This document shows positions 44,273-54,856 of a stretch of 64,000 nt of DNA, piece after piece; the stretch's first letter is position 1; the number at the start of each line of letters is the position of its first letter. The translations under genes were made by a program, and so were the position numbers. The notes below the pieces were generated by a model, which worked only from the letters and a program-made list of their open reading frames with translations, was not told where the DNA came from and made no database searches. The DNA is from Phanerochaete sordida (Eukaryota > Basidiomycota > Agaricomycetes > Polyporales > Phanerochaetaceae). The stretch covers positions 107,948-171,947 of the forward strand of contig BPQB01000074.1 of assembly GCA_019973155.2 (NCBI GenBank), given 5' to 3'.

Positions 44273-45242
44273 GCTCCCCGCCGCTCGACCCGCCCGCGGA
44301 CTACCTATTTTATTCCCCGTTGCAATTTTATCCCTCTCGCATTAATATCCTGTCTCTCGCCATCGTCTCCCATGGACCCATACCCGCATGCGGCTGTAGC
44401 ATTTTGTTTTCCCGTGTACCACCAATACCTTGTAGCGTACGACTGTTGAGGGACTCTTTCTTCCTACCAGGAGATCATAATAGATAGACGTGTCACGTTC
44501 GCGACCACCTGCAAGAGGGCTGTGTCTGCTGTCTGCGCGAGCGCGGCGTGGTGAGTCCCCAGATCCATCTCCTCCCGTATGTCTGGCTCGGGCGCCAACT
44601 CATTGTATTGGTGCACATGCCACATGCTCACTCAGACTAATTTTCGCCAGGGACCAGCTGCGGCGGAGACGTCTCTTCTGCGCGGCCTCCGAAGTGCTGG
44701 TCGCACCCGCCGCACGCCTAATGAACGGATCGGCGCGTCAGCTGCCTCGCGCGGGAGGCCTGCGATCGCCGTATGTTTCAGCCAGAACCCGTGTGCCCGC
44801 CGGGGCCGACGACCGCAGGTTGGTGCAGCGGTGGGCCTACGGAGCGCACAAGGCACTACGCGCAAGGCCAAGGTGGGACGAGAGACTCTCCGGAACGTTC
44901 GCGCGGCTCGCGTACCTGGGGGCCGCTTGGCCGTGGTCCGCCCCGCCGCACGGCCTGCGCGGTGCCCCTCCGCCGCTGTCCCACGCGGCGCTCGCGCAGC
45001 GAGCACACGCGGAGATATCGTTCTCGCTGGGCCGCCGGCGCGCCCGTCGAGCGTGCAGGCCGAGCTGTCGGTAAGTTGGGCTCCCGTCTGGCCGCGCCGT
45101 TCCTGGACGCTGAGAAGGTTGTTCCGTCGCAGCGTGTTCCTGGAGCGCTGTGGGCCCGGCCTCCACCCAATTTTCGCCGCCAAGAGCGAGGGAGAGGGCG
45201 GGCTCGGGGCGAGGAGGGGCGGAGGGACGCGCGCCTAAAATT

Positions 45243-45251
45243 ATCTGATAA
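45243..45251 (+). promoter_or_regulatory. Iron-responsive GATA site ATCTGATAA
   Basis: A perfect match to ATCWGATAA, the extended consensus of fungal iron-regulatory GATA repressors (SreA/Urbs1/Fep1 type). It sits in TTATCTGATAA, so GATAA is present on both strands, 178 bp upstream of the transporter ATG. Confidence 0.7.
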
Positions 45252-45278
45252 ACCCGGGACCGAAAGCTGGGTCAGTCT

Positions 45279-45287
45279 ATCAGATAA
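45279..45287 (+). promoter_or_regulatory. Iron-responsive GATA site ATCAGATAA
   Basis: A second perfect ATCWGATAA match, 36 bp start-to-start after the first and 142 bp upstream of the transporter ATG. Paired GATA sites are the arrangement usually described for siderophore genes under these repressors. Confidence 0.7.
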
Positions 45288-45428
45288 GATCAGAGCATGA
45301 GGTGATCTCCCACCCAATTTGATCTCTGGCATGCGGTGTGGGTTTCCTCGCCCCTTGGCACTCGACCTCTTCTTCGCTTTTGCAGGGCCCCCGGGACGGC
45401 TTAAAAGCCTAGCGTCCCGCCCGGGAAC

Positions 45429-47601
45429 ATGTCTGCCTTCCCCCGCCACCGAACCGTCGACCCCGAGATGGATCTGCAAAGGAAAGACAGCGGCTCGTCC
45501 AAGGACGCCAGCCCCCACTGGGACACCGTCGACCAGCGCCACGCCGGCTCGTCCTCCTTCCTCGACTCTGACGAGGCCCAGGTCGGTGTCAAGACCGTCG
45601 AGGCCGCCGAGAAGGTGTACGGCAAGTACTCCAAGTGGTGGCTCTTTATCGGGTATGTCAGCTTCCTCCCCGCCCACACGCGCCGCGCTCACGCACCCGG
45701 GTCCGGCCTAGTCTGGCGCTCGCGTCGTACATCTACTCCCTTGATGGCTCGACGACGTGGACCTACCTGGCCTACGCGACCTCGACGTTCGAGGAGCACA
45801 GCCTGATCTCGTCCATCCAGGTCGCGCAGTCCATCATCAGTGCGTTCCCACGTCTCGTTGCGAAGCCGCATCAGCTGACGCGCTGCGAACAGTCGCATGT
45901 GGCAAGCCTGTCATGGCGAAGCTCGCGGATACCACCTCGCGTGGTACCGCCTACCTCGTCGTCCGTAAGTGCCCTTTGATCCGGCGGGTTCGCCCGCGAG
46001 ACTACCGAGCTGTGCTGACTTCGAACTACAGTGCTCTTCTACGTCCTCGGCTACATTGTCATTGCGTCCGCGCATAGCGTAGGCGCCATTGCTGCCGGTA
46101 TCATCCTCTATGCAGTGTGCGTCCTTTTCTCCGCACCATCAGCTATAGTATGTCTGACAAGCCGACTCTCACAGCGGTTACACGTGAGTTTGCGGTACAA
46201 TCCTTGATTTCAGCCGACGCTGACGCTCCCCGCAGCGGTCTGCAGCTACTCACCCAGATCATCATCGCCGACATCACGACCCTTAAGTGGCGTGGTCTCG
46301 TGTCGTCCTTGACCTCTGCCCCCTTCATCATCAACGCGTTCATCGGCGCGAACGTGTCCGCCGGCGTGCTCCAGCACTCGACCTGGCGCTGGGGCTACGG
46401 CATGTTCGCGATTCTCGTCCCCGCGTCGCTCGCCCCGCTCATCGTCACGCTCTACTGGGCGGAGCGCAAGGCGCGCAAGCTCGGCCTCGCGCCAGCGTCG
46501 ACCGCGTTCGCGGGCGAGACCCTCTGGCAGCGCGTCTGGAACTTCTCGGAGCAGCTCGACCTCGTCGGCCTCGTCCTGCTCGGCGCCGCCGTCGCGCTCA
46601 TCCTGCTCCCGCTCACGCTCACGCAGACGGCCAAGGGCGGCTGGAACAACCCGTCGATGATCGCGATGCTCGTCGTCGGCTGCGTGATCCTCGTCCTGTT
46701 CGTGGCGTGGGACACGCGCTTCGCGCGCCGCCCGATCATGCCGCCGCGCTTCCTGACGAACCGCGCGTTCCTCGGCGCGGCGTGGATCGGCTTCTTCGAC
46801 TTCGTGTCCTTCTACCTCACGAACACGTACCTCTACTCCTTCATCCTCGTCGTCAAGCCCTGGTCGCTCATCAACGTCACGTACTTCACCTCGACGCAGA
46901 CCGTCGCGCTCACCGTCTTCGGCATCTGCGCGGGCCTCGCGATGCGCTTCCTCCACCGCTACAAGTGGCTCCTCGTCGTCGGCCTCTGCATCCGCCTCCT
47001 CGGCGCTGGCCTCATGATCCACTCCCGCGGCGCGAACGCGAGCGACGCCGAGGTCGTCTGGACGCAGATCCTCCAGGGCCTCGGCGGCGGCATCGCGGCC
47101 GTCGCGTCCCAGGTCGGCGCGCAGGCGTCGGTCACGCACGCAGACGTCGCGATCATCACGGCCGTCGTGCTGCTCTGGACCGAGATCGGCGGCAGCGTCG
47201 GCACTGCGATTGGTGCGTCTCTCTTTCGCGCGTGCTCCAGCCCCCACTAACCCCCTCGTGCAGCCGGCGCGATCTGGACGAACACGATGCCGCAGAAGCT
47301 CGCGCAGCATTTGCCGCAGCTGAACGCGACCGCGCGCGCGGAGCTCTTCGGGAGCATCACGAGCGTGACGGCGTACCCGCGCGGGGACCCCGTGCGCGAG
47401 GGCGTGATCAGCGCGTACGACGACACGATGAAGGTGCTCTGCATCGCCGCGACGTGCATCGCGGTGCTCCCGATCCTCTGCGCGCTCACGATGCCGAACT
47501 TCTTCCTCGGCGACGCGCAGAACGCGGTCGACAAGACGGACCTCACGGGCGCGCGCGCGGAGGACGACGAGGACGGTGAGGCGCACGCGCATGCAGACTG
47601 A
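45429..47601 (+). CDS. Siderophore-iron transporter, major facilitator superfamily
   Basis: Exons 45429-45652, 45712-45839, 45893-45964, 46032-46116, 46175-46183 (9 nt), 46236-47212 and 47264-47601 sum to 1833 nt, 610 residues, in frame throughout. The long acidic N-terminus (VGVKTVEAAEKVYGKYSKWW) leads into membrane helices. Family signatures of the Sit1/Arn/Mir siderophore transporters are clear: YIYSLDGSTTWTYLAYA; GYTGLQLLTQIIIAD; KWRGLVSSLTSAPFIINAF; WRWGYGMFAIL; WAERKARKLGL; the C-terminal half ends with NFFLGDAQNAVDKTD. It should import ferric-siderophore complexes across the plasma membrane by proton symport. The two ATCWGATAA sites upstream predict repression when iron is plentiful. 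Confidence 0.9.
46175..46183 (+). other. 9-nt microexon of the transporter
   Basis: CGGTTACAC, flanked by ...CTCTCACAG and GTGAGT. Joining it gives V-G-Y-T-G-L, the residues expected of the family at this point; omitting it would delete G-Y-T without shifting frame. Confidence 0.75.
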
Positions 47602-48073
47602 GTGGGTGCTCACCCGTGCGTTGTGCAGTTAAAAAGTATGATTAATTGGGCGTCGAGTGCTCGTATCTTTATTCGGGGTGTAGTCGGGGTGTACGTTATA
47701 GAAGCCACTTTTCACGATGAATTGCACGCTTGCAGCAGCGTCTTGTGTGGAGTGACTCAGCTCTCTGCGCGATCTCGAGGGTCAATCGAGCGAGTTCAAA
47801 GTCAGAGAGGGACTTCTTTCGCTGCAGAAACCAGATGGCTGGCAAAATCATCGAGCTCGGTGAGTGACCACATCGCCGTCGAAGTCGATCGACTTTCATC
47901 GACTGATTGGTGAGGTCTGCCTAGGGAGACTACGTCGAGGCAGCCGTACGTTCGGAGGCGCCACGGGGTACGATACTTGCGCTCGCAATGGTGGTGCCAT
48001 GGACAAAGAATTAATATTTCTTAAAGCTGCACATTGACTACGTGATAGGTAATGTCGCAAAAGCCTACTTTAT
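47602..48073. other. Spacer, no gene recognised
   Basis: 3' flanks of the converging transporter and F-box genes; nothing else recognised. Confidence 0.45.
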
Positions 48074-49281
48074 TCAGGTATCTTCATCATGGATCAAGTT
48101 CAAGCGACTCCCGACCTCGGCGACTGCTCTCGATACCCAGCGCCACCGACGAGTATTACTGACGAGCTCGTCGTCGGCCATATCGTCCCACTCCAAGCTG
48201 GGCCATTGCCGGCAGATCGCGTTCGGGTAGATCTTTGCGATGTACGCCGCAACCTGTCCCCAGTCCTCCTCCGCGAGACGCGAATTGCCCACCATGATCG
48301 TGATGGGAACGAGCGATCGCGCCGTGGGCTCCTTGAGTTCGTCCATGTACTCCGTATAGAACTCGGTGTGGAGATACTCCAAGCGTGGCATGGAGGCTGC
48401 ACATTCCTCCAGGACGTTGAGATCCCATGGGCTGGCGTATTCGTGTGGACCCGTGTATCCCACGAAGCGACGCAGCTGGGGGCACGCCCGCGCGAGCTGG
48501 GAAACAAAAGACTCATCTACCGCGTCCAGGATGTCGATCTCGAGCTCTTCTAGGCCCCAGAGCTTGAGAGATGGCTGCAGCGTCAACGGCTCGTCGATGC
48601 CGAGTCCGCTAATATTCAAGGCGCGGAGTTGTGGAAACTTCTCCAGAAGTCCAAGTAGTGAAGCGAAGTGGTCTTCGTCGTATCTCTCAAGCTCGTGTAG
48701 AGCGCCGATCTCGAGTGTTTGCAGCAGCGGGGCGTCCAGCTTCTCGAGGAGGGCAACAAGAGTGTCTTCGTACGGAAAGTGGAATAACTTGAGAGTCTTC
48801 AGGCTAGCAAATGGCATCGGCTCGTAGTCTGACTGGTACCATGCGGCTTCTCCGTAATCCCACGGTGCGCTGACAGACAGGTATGACAGGGCCGGTGCGC
48901 GAGCGAGGTTGATGAGGTCGCAATTTGCGTCCCAAAATTCAGAAGTCTCCATGCCGTGTAGGGTGCACTCGACTCTCTCCAAGGCGTTCAAAGACCATAG
49001 CATGTCCACGGCCTCGCGTCCAGGGCTATCGTTTAGGATCACGACTTCGAGACGTGGACATGAGCGGATGAAGAAGGGGAGGATTCCTTGTGACATGTTG
49101 GCGACGGCACCGAATCTGTCTTCCAGTCCATAGAAAATCGTGAGCTTGCAGATATCAGGGTTCAGAAAGACTGAAAGCTGTTCAAGGGTGGGATGGTCGT
49201 CGAGAACAGAGGTACATTCGCCGACGCTCAGGGCACGAAGATTGGGAAATATGCCGTGCGTGGGATCTGCACGCATGAGGT

Positions 49282-49483
49282 TGTAACCCTGCCGCTTCCG
49301 CTTTAGGTTACATCCCTTTTCGGTAGCTTATGTAATCATGTCCCGTCTTCCTTCGTCTCCCCCGTTCTGCTCTTTCTTTAGTTCCACTACGTACCCCCGT
49401 CGAGTACTCAACAATCCAGAGCTAGTTCCTGCTCTGGTCGCGGCTCCGAGTGATTTACCGCCCCACGTCGGGGCGGGTTTACA
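49282..49483 (+). repeat. 5' LTR
   Basis: A 202-bp direct repeat starting TG and ending CA. Its partner is at 50221-50420. Confidence 0.9.
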
Positions 49484-50220
49484 CTTTTTTTTGAACATCC
49501 AACGAGCTCTGACCCCGCGGCGCCTCTCGCAAGCACTCGCCGGCGCACGTCGCGCATACAGTCACCCACGGAACACAGTATCGCGCCGCAGAACCCTCAC
49601 CTCGTCGTTCACCGTCTTTCCCCCTCTCGAACGAATACCGGAACTCCGCGTATCCGCACACTACGCGTAGAAGTCGTCGCGCCTCAAGCGACCGCCGTCG
49701 TCGTCGCGCGCTTACGAGGACTCGCAGCAGTCCAGGGCTCAAGACTGCCCTCGCATCCGAACGGACTCCAACCACCTCGTCGCAGCATTGTCTACTGGGA
49801 GCTACCTAGTGTAGGACTTGCAAGGTGCCGTCCCCCCTCGTCGCTGCCCCCTCGAAGCTCCTCGTCGCCGCCATGCCCCCGTGCACCCCTGTTCGCGCAA
49901 GCGCCCACAAGCGCCCGTCTATCGCGCCGCCGCTACGCGCACGCCGTCCCCTGCGACGCGCACAACCTTTCGCTTTCGAGCGTCGTCGCTCAGCAAGACC
50001 AAGGCAAGCTCGATGCTCTCGATTGGACGAAGAAGACCCGCGTTGGAGAAGTGTAGCTTGGCTCCGGCACGCCGCCGGCATTGGGATATCCTCGCAGCTT
50101 CTGCCTTCCACATTTTCTTGTCCTCTCATGACCATCGTTCTTTCACGGACACTGGCTGACTAGTTTTATTGTTCGCTGCTTTCCTTCACCCCCGGTTCGT
50201 GTTTTCAAAGCGTGGGAGAG

Positions 50221-50420
50221 TGTAACCCTGCCGCTTCCGCTTTAGGTTACATCCCTTTTCGGTAGCTTATGTAATCATGTCCCGTCTTCCTTCGTCTCCC
50301 CCGTTCTGCTCTTTCTTTAGTTCCCCCATGTACTAGCTCGAGTACTCAAGAATCCAGAGCAAGTTCCTGTTCTGGTCGACGACTGAGTGATTTACCGCCC
50401 CACGACGGGGCGGGTTTACA
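50221..50420 (+). repeat. 3' LTR
   Basis: A 200-bp direct repeat, preceded by a purine tract and followed by the GAGGT target duplication. Confidence 0.9.
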
Positions 50421-50829
50421 GAGGTTGATCATGGGCATGTGTTGATCGAGACAGGAGCAGTCTGAGCAGTCGGATGCCAGTGTTTTCACGCGAGCGGCGT
50501 TGGCGACAACCCGCCGCCACACGGGATCGCATAGCTGACGCGCCTGATCCTGCCAGCCACAGATAACATGGATCGTTAGCGGCATGAACGTCGACGTGAA
50601 GAGCTGTACTCACCGATTGCAGGTTCAGTGTTTCCCCAAAGTTCTCCGGAACACATCTGAAGAGGTAGGCCAGTCTCGGAAGATCCTTCCAGAGGTGGTC
50701 GCTGGCCGGTTCGTAGAACGAGCGGCACGTCCGCGCCAATGCAGCGACAGCGCGGCGTTTAGGCTTTCCATCTTCGAGGCATTTGAGAATGTTTTCGAGG
50801 ATGTCGAATATCTGAAGAGCCTGGTGCAT

Positions 50830-51162
50830 GTCGTGGATGAAGATCAAGTGGGTGGCCCGCGGGACGTTGTGGTTCGAGTTCAACATTGCGCGCGCACGCG
50901 CTTTCAATACAGATGCGTAACGCAAGGATTTTGTCATCTCGATAAGTCCCTCTCGATACGCTCATATTCCATCGCAAGGTCTAGTTCTAGTTATATAGAG
51001 ACATCTGAGGCCGCAATGAGACTCATTTCATGTACCTATCATAAACTGGAGAGGAGCATTGATATACGTTTCATGTTCAGGACAACCCTTGCGATGTGCC
51101 CCTCACAACGACCATTCGACATGAGAGCCATTCGGCCGCCATCTCGCATTTGATGTTTCCAC
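50830..51162. other. Spacer between F-box genes
   Basis: Upstream region of the interrupted gene; nothing else recognised. Confidence 0.4.
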
Positions 51163-52690
51163 CTAGTCGCCTCGCTGCAGCTTCAGTAGTGCCTTGACCC
51201 TCTGCCAGCGCAGCTCTTCTGGGCTCATTGAATCTATTGTCCGCAGCTCGAGGACCGCATTGGGGTAGACGTTGCCGATGTACGTTGCGGTCGCTTCGAC
51301 GTGATCCTCGCACAGCTGCGATTTGCCGATATCCAGACGAATGGGGTCCAGCGACCGTGCGCTCGCCGCTCTGGGGATCGCCGCGGCGGTGTCGAGGCGC
51401 GCGTTGAGGTACTCCAGCGCAGGCAGGCGGTGTGCGAAGCATTCCAGCACGCTGAGCGGCCACTTCGCGGCTTCGTACCGAGTGTCGGAGCAGGAAACCG
51501 CGAGCCATAGCAGCCCTGGCCATGCCTCGCAGAGTCGTAGCGCGCCTGCGTACGTGAGGTCGATGCCGTTCACACACAGGGAAAGGTCTTCGAGGTGTTG
51601 CAGGGCCGTGATCGGTTCTGGCGGGAACGGCGTGTCAGGACCGAAGCTACCGTAGCTATCAATGCTCAGGATGCGCAGTGTTGGGAACTTTGCTGGTATG
51701 AATTCGAGAACTTCGTGCATGGCGCGAGTGCCAACGCCGTCGTTGACTGAAAGGTAAAGCTCGCGGAGCCTTGGGGAGCCGATAAGGCGCAGGAAGTCCA
51801 GCAATCCGTATTCGGCTTCGATGGAACTCAGAGTGAGCGTCTCCAGAGCGGTAAATAGGGCGCCGTGTCCTATGCAGAGACCCAGACTCGACCCGTCGAC
51901 GTTTGGTAGATGGAGAGTTAGGTGGTGGAGAGAGGGCAGACTACCCAGGATTGGAAGATTAATGCTATCCCATTCCGAATACGGCCGTGGGTTTGTGCAG
52001 CGGAAAGACTCTAGGGCTGCAAAGGCCCGCAAAACTCCTGTGTAGCCAGCTGGCAGCCGCTCTACCTCCAGCTTCCGCAGCTGAGGGCATGCGAGCGGGA
52101 GCTGTACGAGGAGCTGCTGCGTGACAAGATGACATGCGTTCACTGTTGCAATTCTTGTCTCTGGCCCAAGGAACAAGTTCAGATTTGGGAGGCCGATGTC
52201 CGGTTCATCCGGGTTGTACAGTTCTTCCAGGTCGATGTTCAGCGTGCGCAGCTTGGGAAAGAGCGACGTGTGGTGCGAGCGCAGGTGCAGAAGCAAGCCC
52301 AGGCATCTTTGAATTTTGAGGACGTCTCGCCGCACAATTCTAAGAGTCCCGACGCGCGCAGCATGCCTCAGGAATGTCTCTGACATTGCGCCGCCAGCCG
52401 TCGACGTGTCCGGAGGCCTGCTCTGCCAGACAATGATAAGCCGTCAGAGACATGCACAGGTCTGGGCGTGTGCTCACCAAGAATAATCCTGCTTGTATCT
52501 CCTCATCGTGAGGCATACATGCGAGGAGGGGCCAAACGCCAGGTAGGCTTTCCCACAAAATATCGCAGGCGGTCCCGTGGAACGCGCGGCAAACGGATGC
52601 CATCGCCTTGGCCGATGATCGCCTTCGTGCGAAATCCACAAGCTCTAAAATCGCTGTCAAGATTTCTGTGATTGCGAGGGCGCGGTGCAT
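51163..52690 (-). CDS. F-box/LRR-like protein
   Basis: Exon 1 is 52478-52690 (213 nt, MHRALAITEILTAILELV), the intron 52423-52477 (55 bp, GTGAGC...GGCAG), exon 2 51163-52422. Total about 490 residues. The F-box-like helices are residues 6-50 (SVCRAFHGTACDILWESLPG). Exon 2 continues FLRHAARVGTLRI and then a leucine-rich region (LFPKLRTLNIDLEELY, CPQLRKLEVERLP, LHHLTLHLPNVDG) resembling irregular LRRs. It probably binds Skp1 through the F-box and a substrate through the repeats. By wording it groups with the genes at 56.9, 58.8 and 61.9 kb ('HAARVxTL') more than with its direct neighbours. Confidence 0.8.
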
Positions 52691-53012
52691 GGCGGGAGTC
52701 GGGAGAGGCCGAAGTTAGGTCGAGGTTGGTCTCAACATGCAAGGCGCGCGCGTCGTGCGTGGGCCAGCCGGAGCGTCGAATTGAGGCGCCGCGGCCCCCA
52801 GTTCAGCACACTACAGGCGACTGAGTCCATATGCGCGATATGAACCTGCCACTCTCCTCTGGGAGCTCAAAGACAATGATTGCAAGGTGCGACGCCACTG
52901 CATGAGAGCATCACAGAGGTAATACGCTCCAAGACCTTGTTTCTACACATCGGCTATGCGATAGAAGTGCGAGTATTTGACGAGTATACATACAAATTCT
53001 GAAAAGCTATAC
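52691..53012. other. Spacer between F-box genes
   Basis: No gene recognised. Confidence 0.4.
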
Positions 53013-54636
53013 TCAAATACTTTCGCCATGGGCGCCGCTCGACTCCAAGCTACCGGCTTCAGCGACTGCTCTAGAGACAGAGCGCCATCGAACGTCATCA
53101 GCATAGAGCTTGTTGTCGGGTATGTCGTCCCACTTCAGGGTGGAGTATACCTGGCAGATCGCGTTAGGGTAGATCTTCGCGATGTAGGCTGCAACATCTT
53201 CCCAGTCCCTCTCCTCGAGCTCTGACCGGCCTACACAAATCGTGATGGGGAAGGACGACCGCGCCGAAGGCTCTTGAAGTTCGCGTATGTTCTCTGTGTA
53301 GAACTTTGTGGATATACACTCAAGGTGCGGCATGTTCGCCGCACACTCCTCGAGGACGCGAAGGTTCCAGGGTTTGGCGCGGGACTCATACGGACCCCAA
53401 TAGCCTGCGAAACGACGCAGGTGGGGACACGCTTGCGCGACTTCAGAGATCAGGGACACCTTAAGCGCGGATCGGATGTTGATCTCGAGTTCCTCGAGGG
53501 CCCATAGCCTCAGTGATGGCTGCAGTCGTAGCGGCTCGTCGACACTTCGCCCGCGGATCTTCAGGACACGAAGTTGCAGAAATTTCTGCAGAAGTCCCAA
53601 CAGCCGGACCAAGTGATCTTCGCCATCTCTCCGAAGCTTGGCTAGACCGTTTATCTCGAGCTTCTGCAGTAGTGGAGCATCGAGCTTCTCAAGGAGGGAC
53701 ACAATGGTGTGCTCGAACGGAAACTGCGATAGCTCGAGGGTCTTCAGGTCAGAGAATGATGTCGGCTGGTACCTCGGTAGGTCGCGAGCAACGTCTGCGT
53801 AGTCCCATGGTGCGTTGATAGATAGATCCGACAGAGCCGGTGCAGGAGCCAAGTCGATGAGGTCGTACTCCAGATCCCAGGACTCGGCTGTTTCCTCGCC
53901 ATGCAGAGTGCATTCAACTCTCTTCAAGGAGCCCAACGATCGTAGCATTTTCACGCCCTCGCGTCCAGGGTTATCGTTCAGGATCACGACTTCGAGAAGG
54001 GGACATGAGCGGATTATGCAGGGGAGAATCCCTTTCGAGATGTTGATAGTGCCACCGAATTCGTCTTCCGGTCCGTGGGAGACCGTCAACTGCCGGATAT
54101 CGGGGTTGAGAACGACTGCAAGCTGTCGAGGGGTGGGATGTTTGTCGGAGCAGGAATCACTGTAGCCAACGCTCAAGGTACGAAGGTTGGGAAAGATGCC
54201 GCTCGAGCCGTCTGTACGCATCAAGTCGATCATAGGCATATGCTGCTTGAGACAGGGACAGTCTGAGCAGTTGAATGTCAGGGATTTGACGCGTGCGGCA
54301 TTGGCAGTTATTCGCCGCCACACGGGGTCGCATAGCTGACGTGCCTGATCCTGCTCGCCGCAGGTCTGCGTAGAGTGAGTAATCCGTAATACGGGATTCG
54401 CTATGAAGAGCTGTACTCACAGCATGCAATTTGACCTTTTTATGAAGGTCCTGTGGAACGAATTCGAAGAGGTACGAGAGTCTTGGAAGATCCTCCCAGA
54501 GATGGTCGCTGGCCGTTTCGTAGAACGTGCGACAGGTCCGCGCCAACGCGACGACCGCGCGGCGTTTGTACTGTCTCTCTTCGACACATCGAAGAATGTT
54601 ATCGAGAATATCGAATATCTGAAGAGCGGGATGCAT
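53013..54636 (-). CDS. F-box/LRR-like protein, intact paralogue of the interrupted gene
   Basis: Exon 1 is 54421-54636 (216 nt, MHPALQIFDILDNILRCVEE), the intron 54351-54420 (70 bp), exon 2 53013-54350; about 517 residues. The F-box-like segment is LARTCRTFYETASDHLWEDL. Exon 2 runs DQARQLCDPVWRRITANAAR, CSDCPCLKQHMPMIDLMRTD and GIFPNLRTLSVGYSD, then leucine-rich strands to the end. It is colinear with the LTR-interrupted gene at 48-50.8 kb, including the same cysteine-containing SDC.C motif, and shows what that gene looked like before insertion. An in-frame start upstream of the ATG exists only as TTG. Confidence 0.82.
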
Positions 54637-54856
54637 GTCGCGAGTGAAGATCAGGTGAGTGGCCCTCAGGATGTCGAGGTTCGAGTTCAACGTTGTGTCG
54701 GCGCTTCGCGGCAACTACTGGTGGCACGGAGCAAAATAAAGCCACCTCATATTCTATGTATTTGATCATAAAATCGAGCGGCAGAGTGTAGCTACACGTC
54801 GTTTAGAATTATACCGTGTACATATCAAGACCCGGTAAATGAGGGAAACACGAAGA

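Larger units (their letters stand above)
44273..45428. other. Spacer upstream of the siderophore transporter
   Basis: GC-rich with overlapping frames on both strands that I take as non-coding. The right part holds two GATA-type sites, annotated separately. Confidence 0.5.
49282..50420 (+). mobile_element. Small non-autonomous LTR retroelement (TRIM-like)
   Basis: Two direct repeats, 49282-49483 (202 bp) and 50221-50420 (200 bp), both start TGTAACC and end GTTTACA. They are flanked by the 5-bp target duplication GAGGT (49277-49281 and 50421-50425). A purine-rich tract (GTGGGAGAG, 50212-50220) just before the second repeat fits a polypurine tract and gives plus orientation. The 737-bp interior has no gag or pol similarity, so it depends on another element. 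No primer-binding site was recognised. The LTRs are identical for about 100 bases, then differ at a dozen or so positions. Each LTR also contains the hairpin CCGCCCC...GGGGCGG near its end. Confidence 0.9.
48074..50829 (-). pseudogene. F-box/LRR-like gene interrupted by an LTR element
   Basis: Exon 1 (50614-50829, 216 nt, starting MHQALQIFDILENIL) and a 64-bp intron precede exon 2, which begins at 50549 and runs through WRRVVANAARVKTL and QHMPMIN. There the 1.14-kb element 49282-50420 is inserted. Coding continues beyond it with MRADPTHGIFPNLRALSVGE and runs open for 400 residues to 48074. The neighbour at 53.0-54.6 kb has the same sequence uninterrupted (QHMPMIDLMRTD). Translation into the element would stop about 27 codons after the break. 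The two halves show no other obvious breaks, so disruption may be fairly recent. The gene would have encoded an SCF-type substrate receptor. Confidence 0.85.

Noticed and set aside
44490..45300. Overlapping open frames on both strands between the phosphatase and the transporter
   Set aside because: Several mutually overlapping frames of similar length in GC-rich DNA, none with a family pattern; the region ends in a promoter.
46246..47613. 455-residue minus-strand frame opposite the transporter
   Set aside because: It is the reverse shadow of the transporter's highly biased third codon positions; acidic/basic low-complexity sequence without motifs.
49825..50163. 112-residue frame inside the LTR element as a possible gag
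   Set aside because: No capsid or zinc-knuckle pattern; overlapping frames exist in other phases. The element is better seen as non-coding.
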